Source: Clostridiales bacterium
GTDB taxonomy: Bacteria > Bacillota > Clostridia > Saccharofermentanales > Saccharofermentanaceae
Reading direction: 5' to 3'
Length of the DNA: 64,000 bases
NCBI GenBank assembly: GCA_017554745.1
Contig: JAFZHS010000008.1
Span: forward strand, 62,001 to 126,000
The notes under the pieces were generated by a model. That model was not told the DNA's origin. It saw only the letters and a program-made list of their open reading frames with translations, and did no database searches. Position 1 is the first letter of the stretch; every line of letters begins with the position of its first letter. Shown here one piece after another: positions 25,617-33,705 of the stretch. The position numbers and the translations under genes are program-made.

Positions 25617-26057
25617 ATGGATAAAAGGATAATCGATTTTCTGATAAGAGCTAAAAAGGCCACATACGCCGGAAAGGGCGCGGAGACAGCATCTTCAAGA
25701 CCCGAGTCGCACGATCTGATCTACAGGGAAGATGACCTGATGTATTACGATACATACTTGGGCGGCAATAAGTTTGCCGGCGAAGAAGCGCTGTGGATCT
25801 CTGATAAGCCTTCTTGGAGCATGAACTATGTAGGCAGGGTCACAGGCGATAATTTCAGTGGAGATTTTCTGAAAGAAGCATTGCTTAATGTGCCTTATGA
25901 GATGCCTTTCAGAGGACCTTTGTCATACACAAACGGCGACTATACATATAAGTGCGAAGTGAACGGTTCTTTCGAATGGTTCCAAGGATATGAGACCATT
26001 TGTTATCAGGGCAAAGAGATCTACGATTGTTATTTCCACGGCGGAATGGTTGAGTGA
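25617..26057 (+). CDS. DUF5680 domain protein
   Basis: 146 residues, soluble. IDFLIRAKKATYAGKGAE at the start, then SHDLIYREDDLMYYDTYLGG, GEEALWISDKPSWSMNYVG and a C-terminal GSFEWFQGYETICYQGKEIYDC match DUF5680, a common small protein in Clostridia without assigned role. Often found near acetyltransferases and regulators. AGGAGAG is the ribosome site. Confidence 0.8.
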   Translation: MDKRIIDFLIRAKKATYAGKGAETASSRPESHDLIYREDDLMYYDTYLGGNKFAGEEALWISDKPSWSMNYVGRVTGDNFSGDFLKEALLNVPYEMPFRGPLSYTNGDYTYKCEVNGSFEWFQGYETICYQGKEIYDCYFHGGMVE

Positions 26058-26062
26058 TCATT

Positions 26063-26578
26063 ATGAGTGATTTGAAATTAAGAGATGTCAGACTTGAAGA
26101 TGCAGATAGACTTGCTGAGATATATTCATACTATGTGTTGAATACTGCAGTGTCATTTGAATATGAGGCACCTTCAACTGATGAGTTTAAAGCAAGAATA
26201 GAGAAAACAATAGCAAAGTATCCTTACCTGGTTTGCGAGAAAGAAGGCAAGATGATCGGATACATTTATGCAGGTGAATACAGTTCGCGTTCTGCATATT
26301 CGTGGACAGCAACCACTTCGATCTATCTGGATAAGGATTACAGAAGACAGGGTATTGGCTCCAGGCTTTATGAAGAGATCGAGCCCAGGCTTAAGCAGAT
26401 GGGCATTATAAATCTTCTTGCAGGCGCAGCTTATAGTGAAGTGGAGGATGAATACTTAACCCACGACAGCTATGAATTCCACAGGCATATCGGATTTGAA
26501 GAGGTTGCGCGCATGAAGACCATTGGTAAGAAATTCGACCGGTGGTATGACCTCGTGTGGATGCAGAAGAAGATCTAA
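26063..26578 (+). CDS. GNAT acetyltransferase, phosphinothricin-acetyltransferase type
   Basis: About 171 residues. LRDVRLEDADRLAEIYSYYVLNT at the start, YIYAGEYSSRSAYSWTATTSIY and the acetyl-CoA loop YRRQGIGSRLYEE are typical of the PAT/YncA group, which acetylates amino-containing compounds including methionine derivatives. A GTG at 26054 overlapping the previous stop is an alternative start; the ATG at 26063 gives the more usual N terminus. The next gene begins at the base after its stop. Confidence 0.87.
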   Translation: MSDLKLRDVRLEDADRLAEIYSYYVLNTAVSFEYEAPSTDEFKARIEKTIAKYPYLVCEKEGKMIGYIYAGEYSSRSAYSWTATTSIYLDKDYRRQGIGSRLYEEIEPRLKQMGIINLLAGAAYSEVEDEYLTHDSYEFHRHIGFEEVARMKTIGKKFDRWYDLVWMQKKI

Positions 26579-26833
26579 ATGTACAAGCATAAGCTTAACA
26601 TGTTGGAACCCGGTTCAAAGATGCTGGCGATTGCAGCAGCATTAAGTGGAGCTGCCCTGGTCTTATATTATTTCAAGCTTTTCATAGTTGCTTATGTTCT
26701 GGCGGGATTGGCCGGATTGATATTCCTTGTGCTGATTATCCTTCTTATGATCGAATCGCATCAGGATAAAGTGCTTAACGAAGCCGCGATCAGGGAAGAC
26801 AAGGAAAAAGAGGAAAGATCAGTCCGCGAATAA
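26579..26833 (+). CDS. Small two-helix membrane protein
   Basis: 84 residues with two hydrophobic helices (about 17-36 and 38-60) and a charged C-terminal tail (KEKEERSVRE). ATG directly follows the GNAT stop, so translation is coupled. No family recognised. Last gene of the run; a fresh TATAAT (around 26862) lies before the next gene. Confidence 0.6.
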   Translation: MYKHKLNMLEPGSKMLAIAAALSGAALVLYYFKLFIVAYVLAGLAGLIFLVLIILLMIESHQDKVLNEAAIREDKEKEERSVRE

Positions 26834-26907
26834 TTACTTCGGAATATGGCGCACAATGTTATAATCAAATAAGTTTGAATTCTGTTTGGGAATAGGGAAG
26901 GGAAAAT

Positions 26908-27795
26908 ATGGAAAGCAAGCTTCTTAATATCAGATGTGACAATTGCGGAGCAGAGTACAGGATCAGTTCGCAGGGTGAGATGATATGCCGTTTCTGCGGT
27001 TCGAAGGTCTATCTTTCCGATAAGGATTTCAAGGCTTATAAGAATACCAGAGACAATATGCTCCATAATGACCGCTTCCTCAACGATGAGGCTGCCGATG
27101 AGGGTGATGTACTCCATCTTTGGAATAATTCGTCGAAGGCGAATTTTACTACTGTCAGAGGCAGTACGATCACCTTGGACAGCTACTACTCCGTGATATT
27201 TGATGATAAGGAAGTCTATATCGGTTCTGATAAGATCGCGCTCGTTTTCAATAATCCGTTGAGTGCCGCAAATTTCTCACTTATGCTGTCTCAGATGGAG
27301 TATCCTTCTGCTGACATCAAGGGCCTTGGCAGGTTCCTTCCGAACATTATCTATAAGGCTGATCTTGAAGACGGAAGAGCTTTGTTGATCGTCGCGAAAA
27401 CGGAGAATATTTATCCGTTGTTCCTTTTCGAGAACTTAAAGGCTACAACGGTTGCATGGATAATCTCGCGCTTCGAAAACCTCGGATGCCTTTTGGAGTT
27501 CAATAACATGGATTTCAAGGCCATCAAGACCGAAGATGTTTATATCAACCCCAAGACGCACGAGCTATTTATCCTTGACGGGTGGGACGGCGTCGAAAAG
27601 ACATCAAGGCGCAACTATCTTAAAGATATGCGTAAGATCGCAAAGGATGTCATGGATATTTCCACAGCGCCTGAGCTTTGCATGGAGTTCCTTAACGGAG
27701 AGCCTGCCAAGACTGCTTATGATGATTTCAGCGATTGGGATAATGTCATTGAGAATGGCTTTAACGGACACAATTTCCATCAGTTCAATGAATGA
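26908..27795 (+). CDS. Zinc-ribbon protein with degenerate kinase-like C-terminal region
   Basis: 295 residues. A four-Cys zinc ribbon at the N terminus (C10, C13, C27, C30: RCDNCGAEY and ICRFCGSKV). Further on, residues ~180-226 read like a worn protein-kinase C-lobe: NLGCLLEFNNMDFKAIKTED, then VYINPKTHELFILDGWD, resembling HxD...N...DFG with the first His missing. No glycine-rich loop is obvious. I infer a regulatory pseudokinase. GGGAAGGG is the ribosome site. It is 15 bases before the vWA gene, and both overlap into the PurA-like gene. Confidence 0.6.
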   Translation: MESKLLNIRCDNCGAEYRISSQGEMICRFCGSKVYLSDKDFKAYKNTRDNMLHNDRFLNDEAADEGDVLHLWNNSSKANFTTVRGSTITLDSYYSVIFDDKEVYIGSDKIALVFNNPLSAANFSLMLSQMEYPSADIKGLGRFLPNIIYKADLEDGRALLIVAKTENIYPLFLFENLKATTVAWIISRFENLGCLLEFNNMDFKAIKTEDVYINPKTHELFILDGWDGVEKTSRRNYLKDMRKIAKDVMDISTAPELCMEFLNGEPAKTAYDDFSDWDNVIENGFNGHNFHQFNE

Positions 27796-27810
27796 TAAAG
27801 GAGTAAGAAA

Positions 27811-28668
27811 ATGGGACGCGGAAGTTATACTGCAAAAGACTGGGAAAGACTTAGAACTGCCAGAAGCATTACTTCTGATGCATCTGCAGAGAATCTCTTT
27901 AAAAACACTCAGATGCTCGATAAGTTTAATCCGAAGTTTATCAACATGAGAGAAGCAAGGGATAACGATGAGCATCCGAATTCCACGCCTATCGCTATCG
28001 GTGTTGACGTAACGGGTTCGATGGGATATCTGTCTGAGTCGATCATTAAGAATTCCCTTAACGAGCTCATGAAAAAGCTTTATGCTTCGAACGTTATTCC
28101 GGATCCGCAGCTTATGTTCGCGGCCATAGGTGACGCGGAAGAAGACGATGCGCCTTTGCAGGTAACACAGTTTGAATCAGATATCCGTATCGCAGAGCAG
28201 CTTCTTGAGCTCTGGCTTGAAGGCCGTGGCGGCGACACGCCGGAAGACTATTCTTTGTTCTGGTATTTCCTTGCAAATCATACAGATACTGACAGTATGA
28301 GGAAGAGAGGCCAGAAGGGATTTGCTTTTACGATCGGCGATGCTCCGAATCACCCTACGCTTTCGAAGAGCGCCATAAAGAATATCTTTAATGATGACGT
28401 TCAGAGTGATCTTAAGATAGAAACGATCGCCAACGAAGCTTTAAAATCATACGAGCTTTTCCACATTAATATCACTTCGCAGACCGAGAGAACTGTTATT
28501 GAGGGAAGAACGATCAATATAAGAAGAGAATCGGTTTTCCTCCTTCCCGAACTGATCATCAGCGTCATCTGCAAGGTTAAGGGACTTAATGCCGCTGATA
28601 TTCTCGGAGATCTCTCACCTGACGTGGCAAAGAGACTCAACAAAATGATGAGTAATCTCATAATCTGA
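27811..28668 (+). CDS. vWA-domain protein
   Basis: 285 residues, no signal peptide. MIDAS metal site DVTGS at 66-70 in IAIGVDVTGSMGYLSESI, with a conserved GGDTPED later and a TIGDAP element. vWA domains of this cytoplasmic type act as scaffolds, and stand beside kinases and ATPases in stress or chaperone systems. The gene sits between the zinc-ribbon/kinase-like gene and the PurA-like gene, sharing the A of TGATG with the latter. AAAGGAG ribosome site. Function unknown. Confidence 0.82.
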   Translation: MGRGSYTAKDWERLRTARSITSDASAENLFKNTQMLDKFNPKFINMREARDNDEHPNSTPIAIGVDVTGSMGYLSESIIKNSLNELMKKLYASNVIPDPQLMFAAIGDAEEDDAPLQVTQFESDIRIAEQLLELWLEGRGGDTPEDYSLFWYFLANHTDTDSMRKRGQKGFAFTIGDAPNHPTLSKSAIKNIFNDDVQSDLKIETIANEALKSYELFHINITSQTERTVIEGRTINIRRESVFLLPELIISVICKVKGLNAADILGDLSPDVAKRLNKMMSNLII

Positions 28669-29801
28669 TGTACTACGCAGTAATCGGAAATAATTACGGT
28701 GATGAAGGAAAAGGCCTGGCAGTCGATTATCTGACACTGTCAGGTCATAATCTTGTTGTAAGGCATAACGGCGGCGCCCAGGCGGGGCACACCGTTGACA
28801 AAAAAGACAGGCGCTTTGTTTTTCACGAGCTTTCTTCGGGCTCATTTAACGGCGGTGACACATACTGGGCAAGCACTTTCCTGCCTGATCTTTATAAGCT
28901 TGAAGAAGAGATAAACGACTTCGCAAAAGTATCTTCCAAACCTGTGAAGATATTTGCTTCGCCTATGTGTAATATCACGCTTCTTTATGATGTTTACATA
29001 AACCAGAAAAGGGAAGAATTACGAGGCTCAGATAAGCACGGCAGCTGTGGCATGGGCATCTGGGAAGCGACCAAGAGATCGCAAAACGGATTCGGTGTCA
29101 CTTTAGGGGAGATACGATCAAGCACTGCTTCAGAACTGGCTTCAAAGCTCTCGAAGATCGAAGCTGATTATGTGTCTTCTAAGATCGCAAAATTCGGCAT
29201 CAGCGAGAATCTCAATCTCGATACTTTTGAGTATGCGACGATTCTTAAAGATGCGCTCGAAAAGTACGTGGTGCTGGTGGAAGACGAACGGGCTTTATTT
29301 ATGTTTTACGACAATGTTGTTTTCGAAGGCGGACAGGGACTTCTGCTTGATACAGCAAGAGATGATCTGTGGCCGCATACGACATGCAGCAGGACGAATC
29401 TTGCCAATCCCGCTATGATCCTTGGGGAACACGGATTAAAGCTCGATGAGGCTGTTTATGTGACGCGCACATACCTGACGCGCCACGGCGCAGGACCTTT
29501 TAACGAGGACACGACGCTTGAGTTTGAGGATGAGACAAATATTCCGAATCCCTGGCAGGATGAGATGAGATTCGGAAGATTTGAGTCTGTTTCAGCACTG
29601 ATAGAAAGAGCCGTCAAAGACAGATGTGATAATTGTCCTGAAGCTAAGACGTCGCTTTTTGTCACTCACCTTAATGAGACTTGTGATAAAGTGCTCACAG
29701 ATGAAGGCGACATTGATTTGGCAGCGTTTACGGCAATTGCTAAAACTGCCGGTGTTGATAAGATATACTGCTCGCGGAGCAAACTTAGTAAAGAAATATA
29801 A
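28668..29801 (+). CDS. Divergent adenylosuccinate synthetase-like enzyme
   Basis: 377 residues against about 430 in PurA. Recognisable: P-loop NNYGDEGKG (catalytic D12, K15), VRHNGGAQAGHTV (H41), GSCGMGIWEA in place of the GTTGRGIGP loop, EGGQGLLLD, and TRHGAGPFNED (IMP-site Arg). The usual guanine-reading TKLD is THLN (333-336), so GTP specificity may be lost or changed. PurA joins IMP and aspartate using GTP; phage PurZ relatives use other bases. Embedded behind vWA and zinc-ribbon genes rather than purine genes, so a paralogue with a changed substrate is likely. Confidence 0.8.
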   Translation: MYYAVIGNNYGDEGKGLAVDYLTLSGHNLVVRHNGGAQAGHTVDKKDRRFVFHELSSGSFNGGDTYWASTFLPDLYKLEEEINDFAKVSSKPVKIFASPMCNITLLYDVYINQKREELRGSDKHGSCGMGIWEATKRSQNGFGVTLGEIRSSTASELASKLSKIEADYVSSKIAKFGISENLNLDTFEYATILKDALEKYVVLVEDERALFMFYDNVVFEGGQGLLLDTARDDLWPHTTCSRTNLANPAMILGEHGLKLDEAVYVTRTYLTRHGAGPFNEDTTLEFEDETNIPNPWQDEMRFGRFESVSALIERAVKDRCDNCPEAKTSLFVTHLNETCDKVLTDEGDIDLAAFTAIAKTAGVDKIYCSRSKLSKEI

Positions 29802-29823
29802 ACGGAATAAGGAAGAGATTTAG

Positions 29824-31383
29824 ATGATTCATTTTGGTTTTTCTTATGTGGGACTGTTGTTCTTCATAATGCTGCTTGTGCCAAATCTTATCTGGGCGAA
29901 GCACAAGCCCAAGGATTACGACAAGTATGTATGCAACGAGAATAAAGTGCTTCTCATGTTCGAGAGGATCGGCGAGGCCACGACGCTTACAACTGCCCTT
30001 ATCTTCAGTGATTACAATCTTAGAGCGTTTACTATCTGGTCGCTGTGGCTTTGCTTTGCGTTCCTCTTCATGGTCCTCTACGAGCTTTACTGGATCAGAT
30101 ATTTCAGGAGCGAAAAGACAATGGCCGACATGTATTCGAACTTTGCGGGATTCCCTGTGGCAGGAGCATCGCTGCCTTGCATCGCTTTCTTCTGCCTTGG
30201 TATTTACGGCACCAACATATTCCTGATCGCAAGCAGCCTGTTCCTGTCGATCGGTCATATAGGAATCCATATCAATCACAGGAATGAAGTTGCCGGAAAA
30301 AAGAAGGCTAAGCGGGTCGTAAAAGTCATCAGAGTGCTTTTGCTCATTCCTGTAGTTTTCCTTTTGCTTATCACGATAGTTGCGATTGCGGGAAGGAACA
30401 TCAACTGGTTCAAGTGCAGCATTGATACTTCCAAGGGAATCGACGAGATGTCTTATGTGGAGATCGGAGGTCAGGAGCAATATATCCACATCAGGGGACG
30501 TGACGTCAATAACCCTGTGATCCTCTATATTCACGGCGGTCCGGCGGGCCCTGATTCTGCGATAATGCCTGTTTTCACTGATCCTCTTATAGACGATTAC
30601 ACTATCGTCTGCTGGGACCAGAGAGGCTGCGGAAGAACATATTTCAGGAATGCCGGAACGGATCCTGATAATCTCACTGTTAATTTTGAGACGGCCTTAA
30701 GCGACACTGATGAGATGGTGGATTATCTTTGCAAGAGATTTAACACTGACAAGGTCACGCTGATGTGCCATTCGTACGGCACGATTGTCGGCACGAGATA
30801 TGTACAGGAGCACAGTGAGAAGGTAGAAGCATATATCGGCATCGGCCAGTTCGTAAGCTGCAGAAGATCTGACGTATTGGCTTATGAAGATGCTTTGGCA
30901 GCAGCTAAGGCGAACGGTGAAGATACTTCAGAACTTGAAGAAGTGTACAAGACATACTGTGAAGGCGATTCACTGAAAGAGTATCTCGCGCTCCGAAATG
31001 CGACATATAAATACCACCCCGCTACGAACAAAGTAAACACTGCTATGCTTGCTGTTTTCTGCCCCTATGCCGGTACAGACGATGTCTTGTGGGTAATGAA
31101 ACAGGCAGACCTCGAGATTTATGAGAAGCTTGAAGGTGAGCTCATGGATGTAACGTATGAATACGATATCTACGATTATGATCTCGAATACGATGTCCCT
31201 ATGTATTTCATTTCGGGCAGCATGGATTATGTATGCAATGCGGGATTGTCCAAGGAATTCAGCGAGGATATCACCGCTCCAATGACTGCTTATGCTGCAG
31301 TCTATGGCGGAGGCCACACTCCCCAGTATGAGACTCCTGAAGCATTTGGAGAACTGGTAAAACGGATGCTTAAGCTTGGTTGA
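29824..31383 (+). CDS. Alpha/beta hydrolase with N-terminal membrane domain
   Basis: 519 residues. About six hydrophobic helices in residues 1-195, then an S33-type alpha/beta hydrolase: oxyanion-region HGGPAGPDS, DQRGCGRTY, nucleophile Ser in CHSYGT, Asp in GSMDYVCNA and His in GGGHTPQYE. Resembles prolyl-aminopeptidase-like esterases. The catalytic domain location relative to the membrane is uncertain. AAGGAAGAG is the ribosome site; follows the PurA-like gene by 22 bases and may be cotranscribed. Confidence 0.83.
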   Translation: MIHFGFSYVGLLFFIMLLVPNLIWAKHKPKDYDKYVCNENKVLLMFERIGEATTLTTALIFSDYNLRAFTIWSLWLCFAFLFMVLYELYWIRYFRSEKTMADMYSNFAGFPVAGASLPCIAFFCLGIYGTNIFLIASSLFLSIGHIGIHINHRNEVAGKKKAKRVVKVIRVLLLIPVVFLLLITIVAIAGRNINWFKCSIDTSKGIDEMSYVEIGGQEQYIHIRGRDVNNPVILYIHGGPAGPDSAIMPVFTDPLIDDYTIVCWDQRGCGRTYFRNAGTDPDNLTVNFETALSDTDEMVDYLCKRFNTDKVTLMCHSYGTIVGTRYVQEHSEKVEAYIGIGQFVSCRRSDVLAYEDALAAAKANGEDTSELEEVYKTYCEGDSLKEYLALRNATYKYHPATNKVNTAMLAVFCPYAGTDDVLWVMKQADLEIYEKLEGELMDVTYEYDIYDYDLEYDVPMYFISGSMDYVCNAGLSKEFSEDITAPMTAYAAVYGGGHTPQYETPEAFGELVKRMLKLG

Positions 31384-31469
31384 GTTCTTCTCAACGTTCA
31401 GTTGTTTGTATTGGCGGCAGAGTAAAGATATCATTTGGCTAAGTTCAGATGAAAAGGAGGCGTAGTGAT

Positions 31470-32519
31470 ATGGGCACAACGCTTGGAAAGAATATAAAGA
31501 CATACCGCAAGAATAAGGGCCTGACACAGGAAGAACTGGCTGATCTTTTGAACGTCACTCCACAGGCAGTGAGCAAGTGGGAATCCGAGAACGGACTTCC
31601 TGATGTGTCTATGCTCATTCCGCTTGCGCAGGCTTTAGGTGTCAGCACGGATGCTCTCTTAGGATACGATTCACTGTCTGAGCAGGATGAACTGATCTCC
31701 AGAGTGAAAGAGACAGTTGCTTCTATGAAAAGCAGCGGAGACAGAAGAGACCAGAAGGCTCTTCGTGTCAGTGAATATCTGTCTACGGAGACATCACTTA
31801 ATCCGGGATGTTTCGAGCTGATCAAGGATTATGTGCAGGAGACTGCAGATCTGAGTATGTATGCAGATCCAATGCTTGAGAATTGTTTCCCTGATGAGAC
31901 GGACCGCATCAAGAAGCTTTACCAGGACGCGATCCGCAAGGGCGCATATCTGATCAGTCACTGCAATGACAGGAGCCTTATTGAGAAGACGCATTATGCT
32001 GTTGCATGGATATATATTCATGACAAAGATTTCGATAATGCAAGAGAGCACATCAATGTGCTGCCGAGCATTTCTTCTAACCGCATAAAGGAAAAGCTCA
32101 GCATGGAGCTCACGTTCTTTGAGAGCGGGTTTGATAAGATGAAAGGTGACATCAAGGAAAACAGCGTCATTCTGTTTGAGCTCGTTTGCAGCATGCTTAA
32201 TACTTTTGCCGAGAACTATGGTTGGTGGTGTGAGGATAAGGACGAAGCGCTTGAGATCTGCGACTGGTGCGAGGGTATAGTTAAAGCTTTTGCTGCAAGA
32301 AAAGACCTCATAAATATGCGGCATTATCTTAGAGCAAGAAGGAGCATAGTATTCTTCAAGCTGGTAGCGGTTAAGAAGTCGGGCGATGACAAGGGCGCAG
32401 AAGCTTTGTATGGCCAGTTCGTAAAGGAGATCAGTCAAGAAGATCTTACTGATGAAGAAAAGGAAAAGATCATAGAGCTTCTGAACAACGACATTGCTCA
32501 TTACAGCAAATATGGTTAA
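31470..32519 (+). CDS. XRE-family regulator with helical C-terminal domain
   Basis: 349 residues from ATG 31470, which has AGGAGG nine bases upstream; a more distal ATG at 31449 lies before that site and is unlikely. HTH_3 domain in residues 1-65 (LGKNIKTYRKNKGLTQEELA, VTPQAVSKWESENGLPDVS). The remaining ~280 residues are helical, TPR-like. This class often regulates neighbouring membrane proteins in Firmicutes. Followed at 31 bases by a two-helix membrane protein. Confidence 0.88.
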   Translation: MGTTLGKNIKTYRKNKGLTQEELADLLNVTPQAVSKWESENGLPDVSMLIPLAQALGVSTDALLGYDSLSEQDELISRVKETVASMKSSGDRRDQKALRVSEYLSTETSLNPGCFELIKDYVQETADLSMYADPMLENCFPDETDRIKKLYQDAIRKGAYLISHCNDRSLIEKTHYAVAWIYIHDKDFDNAREHINVLPSISSNRIKEKLSMELTFFESGFDKMKGDIKENSVILFELVCSMLNTFAENYGWWCEDKDEALEICDWCEGIVKAFAARKDLINMRHYLRARRSIVFFKLVAVKKSGDDKGAEALYGQFVKEISQEDLTDEEKEKIIELLNNDIAHYSKYG

Positions 32520-32550
32520 ATAGGATAGAATACTTTTAAGGGTTAGAAAA

Positions 32551-33120
32551 ATGAACGAACACTATTCAGATTACGTAAAAAAGAACATACCTCATTCGGA
32601 TATCGTTTTCGATAAGATCGAAGAGAAAGATAAGGCGCTGGTAAAGGTCATTCACAGCCAGCACATAAAGAACAATCTCGGGACGCTGATATTGTTCACT
32701 ATAGGATTTATCCCTCTACTCTGGTTCTTTGTAAGATCGCTTTTTATCAGGCTCCCGAATCCTTTTTTCGATATCCTCACACTCGTGCTGATAGGAGCGG
32801 CACTGGTTGCTTTGGCTTATTTTATCTACGATGTCATAGGACCCTTTAAGGGCATTAGAAAAGGCATTGTTCTGGCTTCCGAGAGGATACAGGAGGCAAA
32901 GGACAACAAGAATGCGACATATCAGTACGTGTTCGATATCTTTCTGCCGGATACGGATCAGACCTTGATGAGCTATCAGGTCAGCAGGGAAGTGTTTGAG
33001 AGCGTCAATCCCGGTGACGGCATCGTGATCTACAAGACCTTGCGCAAGGTCAAAGCGCTTCCTGATCCCGAACGCAAAGGCGTAATGGACGTAAGTAAGA
33101 TCAAATCAGGCGTGAGGTAA
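32551..33120 (+). CDS. Two-helix membrane protein, DUF3592-like
   Basis: 189 residues, two hydrophobic helices (about 43-66 and 73-94), then a soluble domain ending NPGDGIVIYKTLRKVKAL. The soluble part recalls the DUF3592 beta-domain. AAGGG is the ribosome site. Lies between the XRE gene and an uncharacterised beta-rich protein; these three may be one transcript. Confidence 0.65.
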   Translation: MNEHYSDYVKKNIPHSDIVFDKIEEKDKALVKVIHSQHIKNNLGTLILFTIGFIPLLWFFVRSLFIRLPNPFFDILTLVLIGAALVALAYFIYDVIGPFKGIRKGIVLASERIQEAKDNKNATYQYVFDIFLPDTDQTLMSYQVSREVFESVNPGDGIVIYKTLRKVKALPDPERKGVMDVSKIKSGVR

Positions 33121-33128
33121 CTTGGGAT

Positions 33129-33701
33129 ATGGACAAGTATAGCGGCGAAGACCTGTTGTTGGGATTATATGCGATCCAAAAGAAGGCTGCTGAAGCTCCG
33201 TGGGCGCTCAAAGAGCATGAACTACCCAAGGGCAACTGGAAAAGAGTGATAGATCCTGACGGAGAAGCCTTTTGTAACATTGTTACAAAGAACTATGTCA
33301 TTGGTATTAAGACCGGAAGAGTCATATTCCTTGATAAAAATACCAAGAAGCGCCTGACTCCGATCATGGGATTCTATCACCTGAACTCAGGGGACGTAAA
33401 ACCCGATGAATCAGAGCTTGTTGTGCTCGAGAACGGCAAGCATTTCCATGTTATCTCGCTCAAGACGTTTGAAGTTATTAAGAAAGTGCTGGTCCCGCGC
33501 GGCACCTATACCGGCGACGTTTACTGCACTTTTTCTGAAGACGGCAAGATCCTTTATGTCCCTGTCCAGCTCTACGATTACGATATAAGGCAGTATAAAT
33601 ACTTCATGTGTGAGTATGAGACAGAGAACTATACTCTGATCAAAAAGACTGAGATAAAACGCGAAGAAGTTGACTGGTGGACTGACGAGAAAAAGGACTA
33701 A
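33129..33701 (+). CDS. Uncharacterised beta-rich protein
   Basis: 190 residues, no signal or membrane segment. Repeated short beta-strand-like units (NYVIGIKTGRVIFLDKNTKK, SELVVLENGKHFHVISLKTF, SEDGKILYVPVQLYDYDI) suggest part of a WD40-like propeller, about three blades. GAGGT nine bases before ATG. Ends four bases before the stop of the convergent NlpC/P60 gene with no terminator between. Function unknown. Confidence 0.6.
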   Translation: MDKYSGEDLLLGLYAIQKKAAEAPWALKEHELPKGNWKRVIDPDGEAFCNIVTKNYVIGIKTGRVIFLDKNTKKRLTPIMGFYHLNSGDVKPDESELVVLENGKHFHVISLKTFEVIKKVLVPRGTYTGDVYCTFSEDGKILYVPVQLYDYDIRQYKYFMCEYETENYTLIKKTEIKREEVDWWTDEKKD

Positions 33702-33705
33702 GCAG

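Noticed and set aside
29824-31383. Hydrolase as a fourth member of the vWA/PurA-like module
   Set aside because: It has its own ribosome site and a 22-base gap, and nothing in its domains links it to the module. Cotranscription is possible but unproven.
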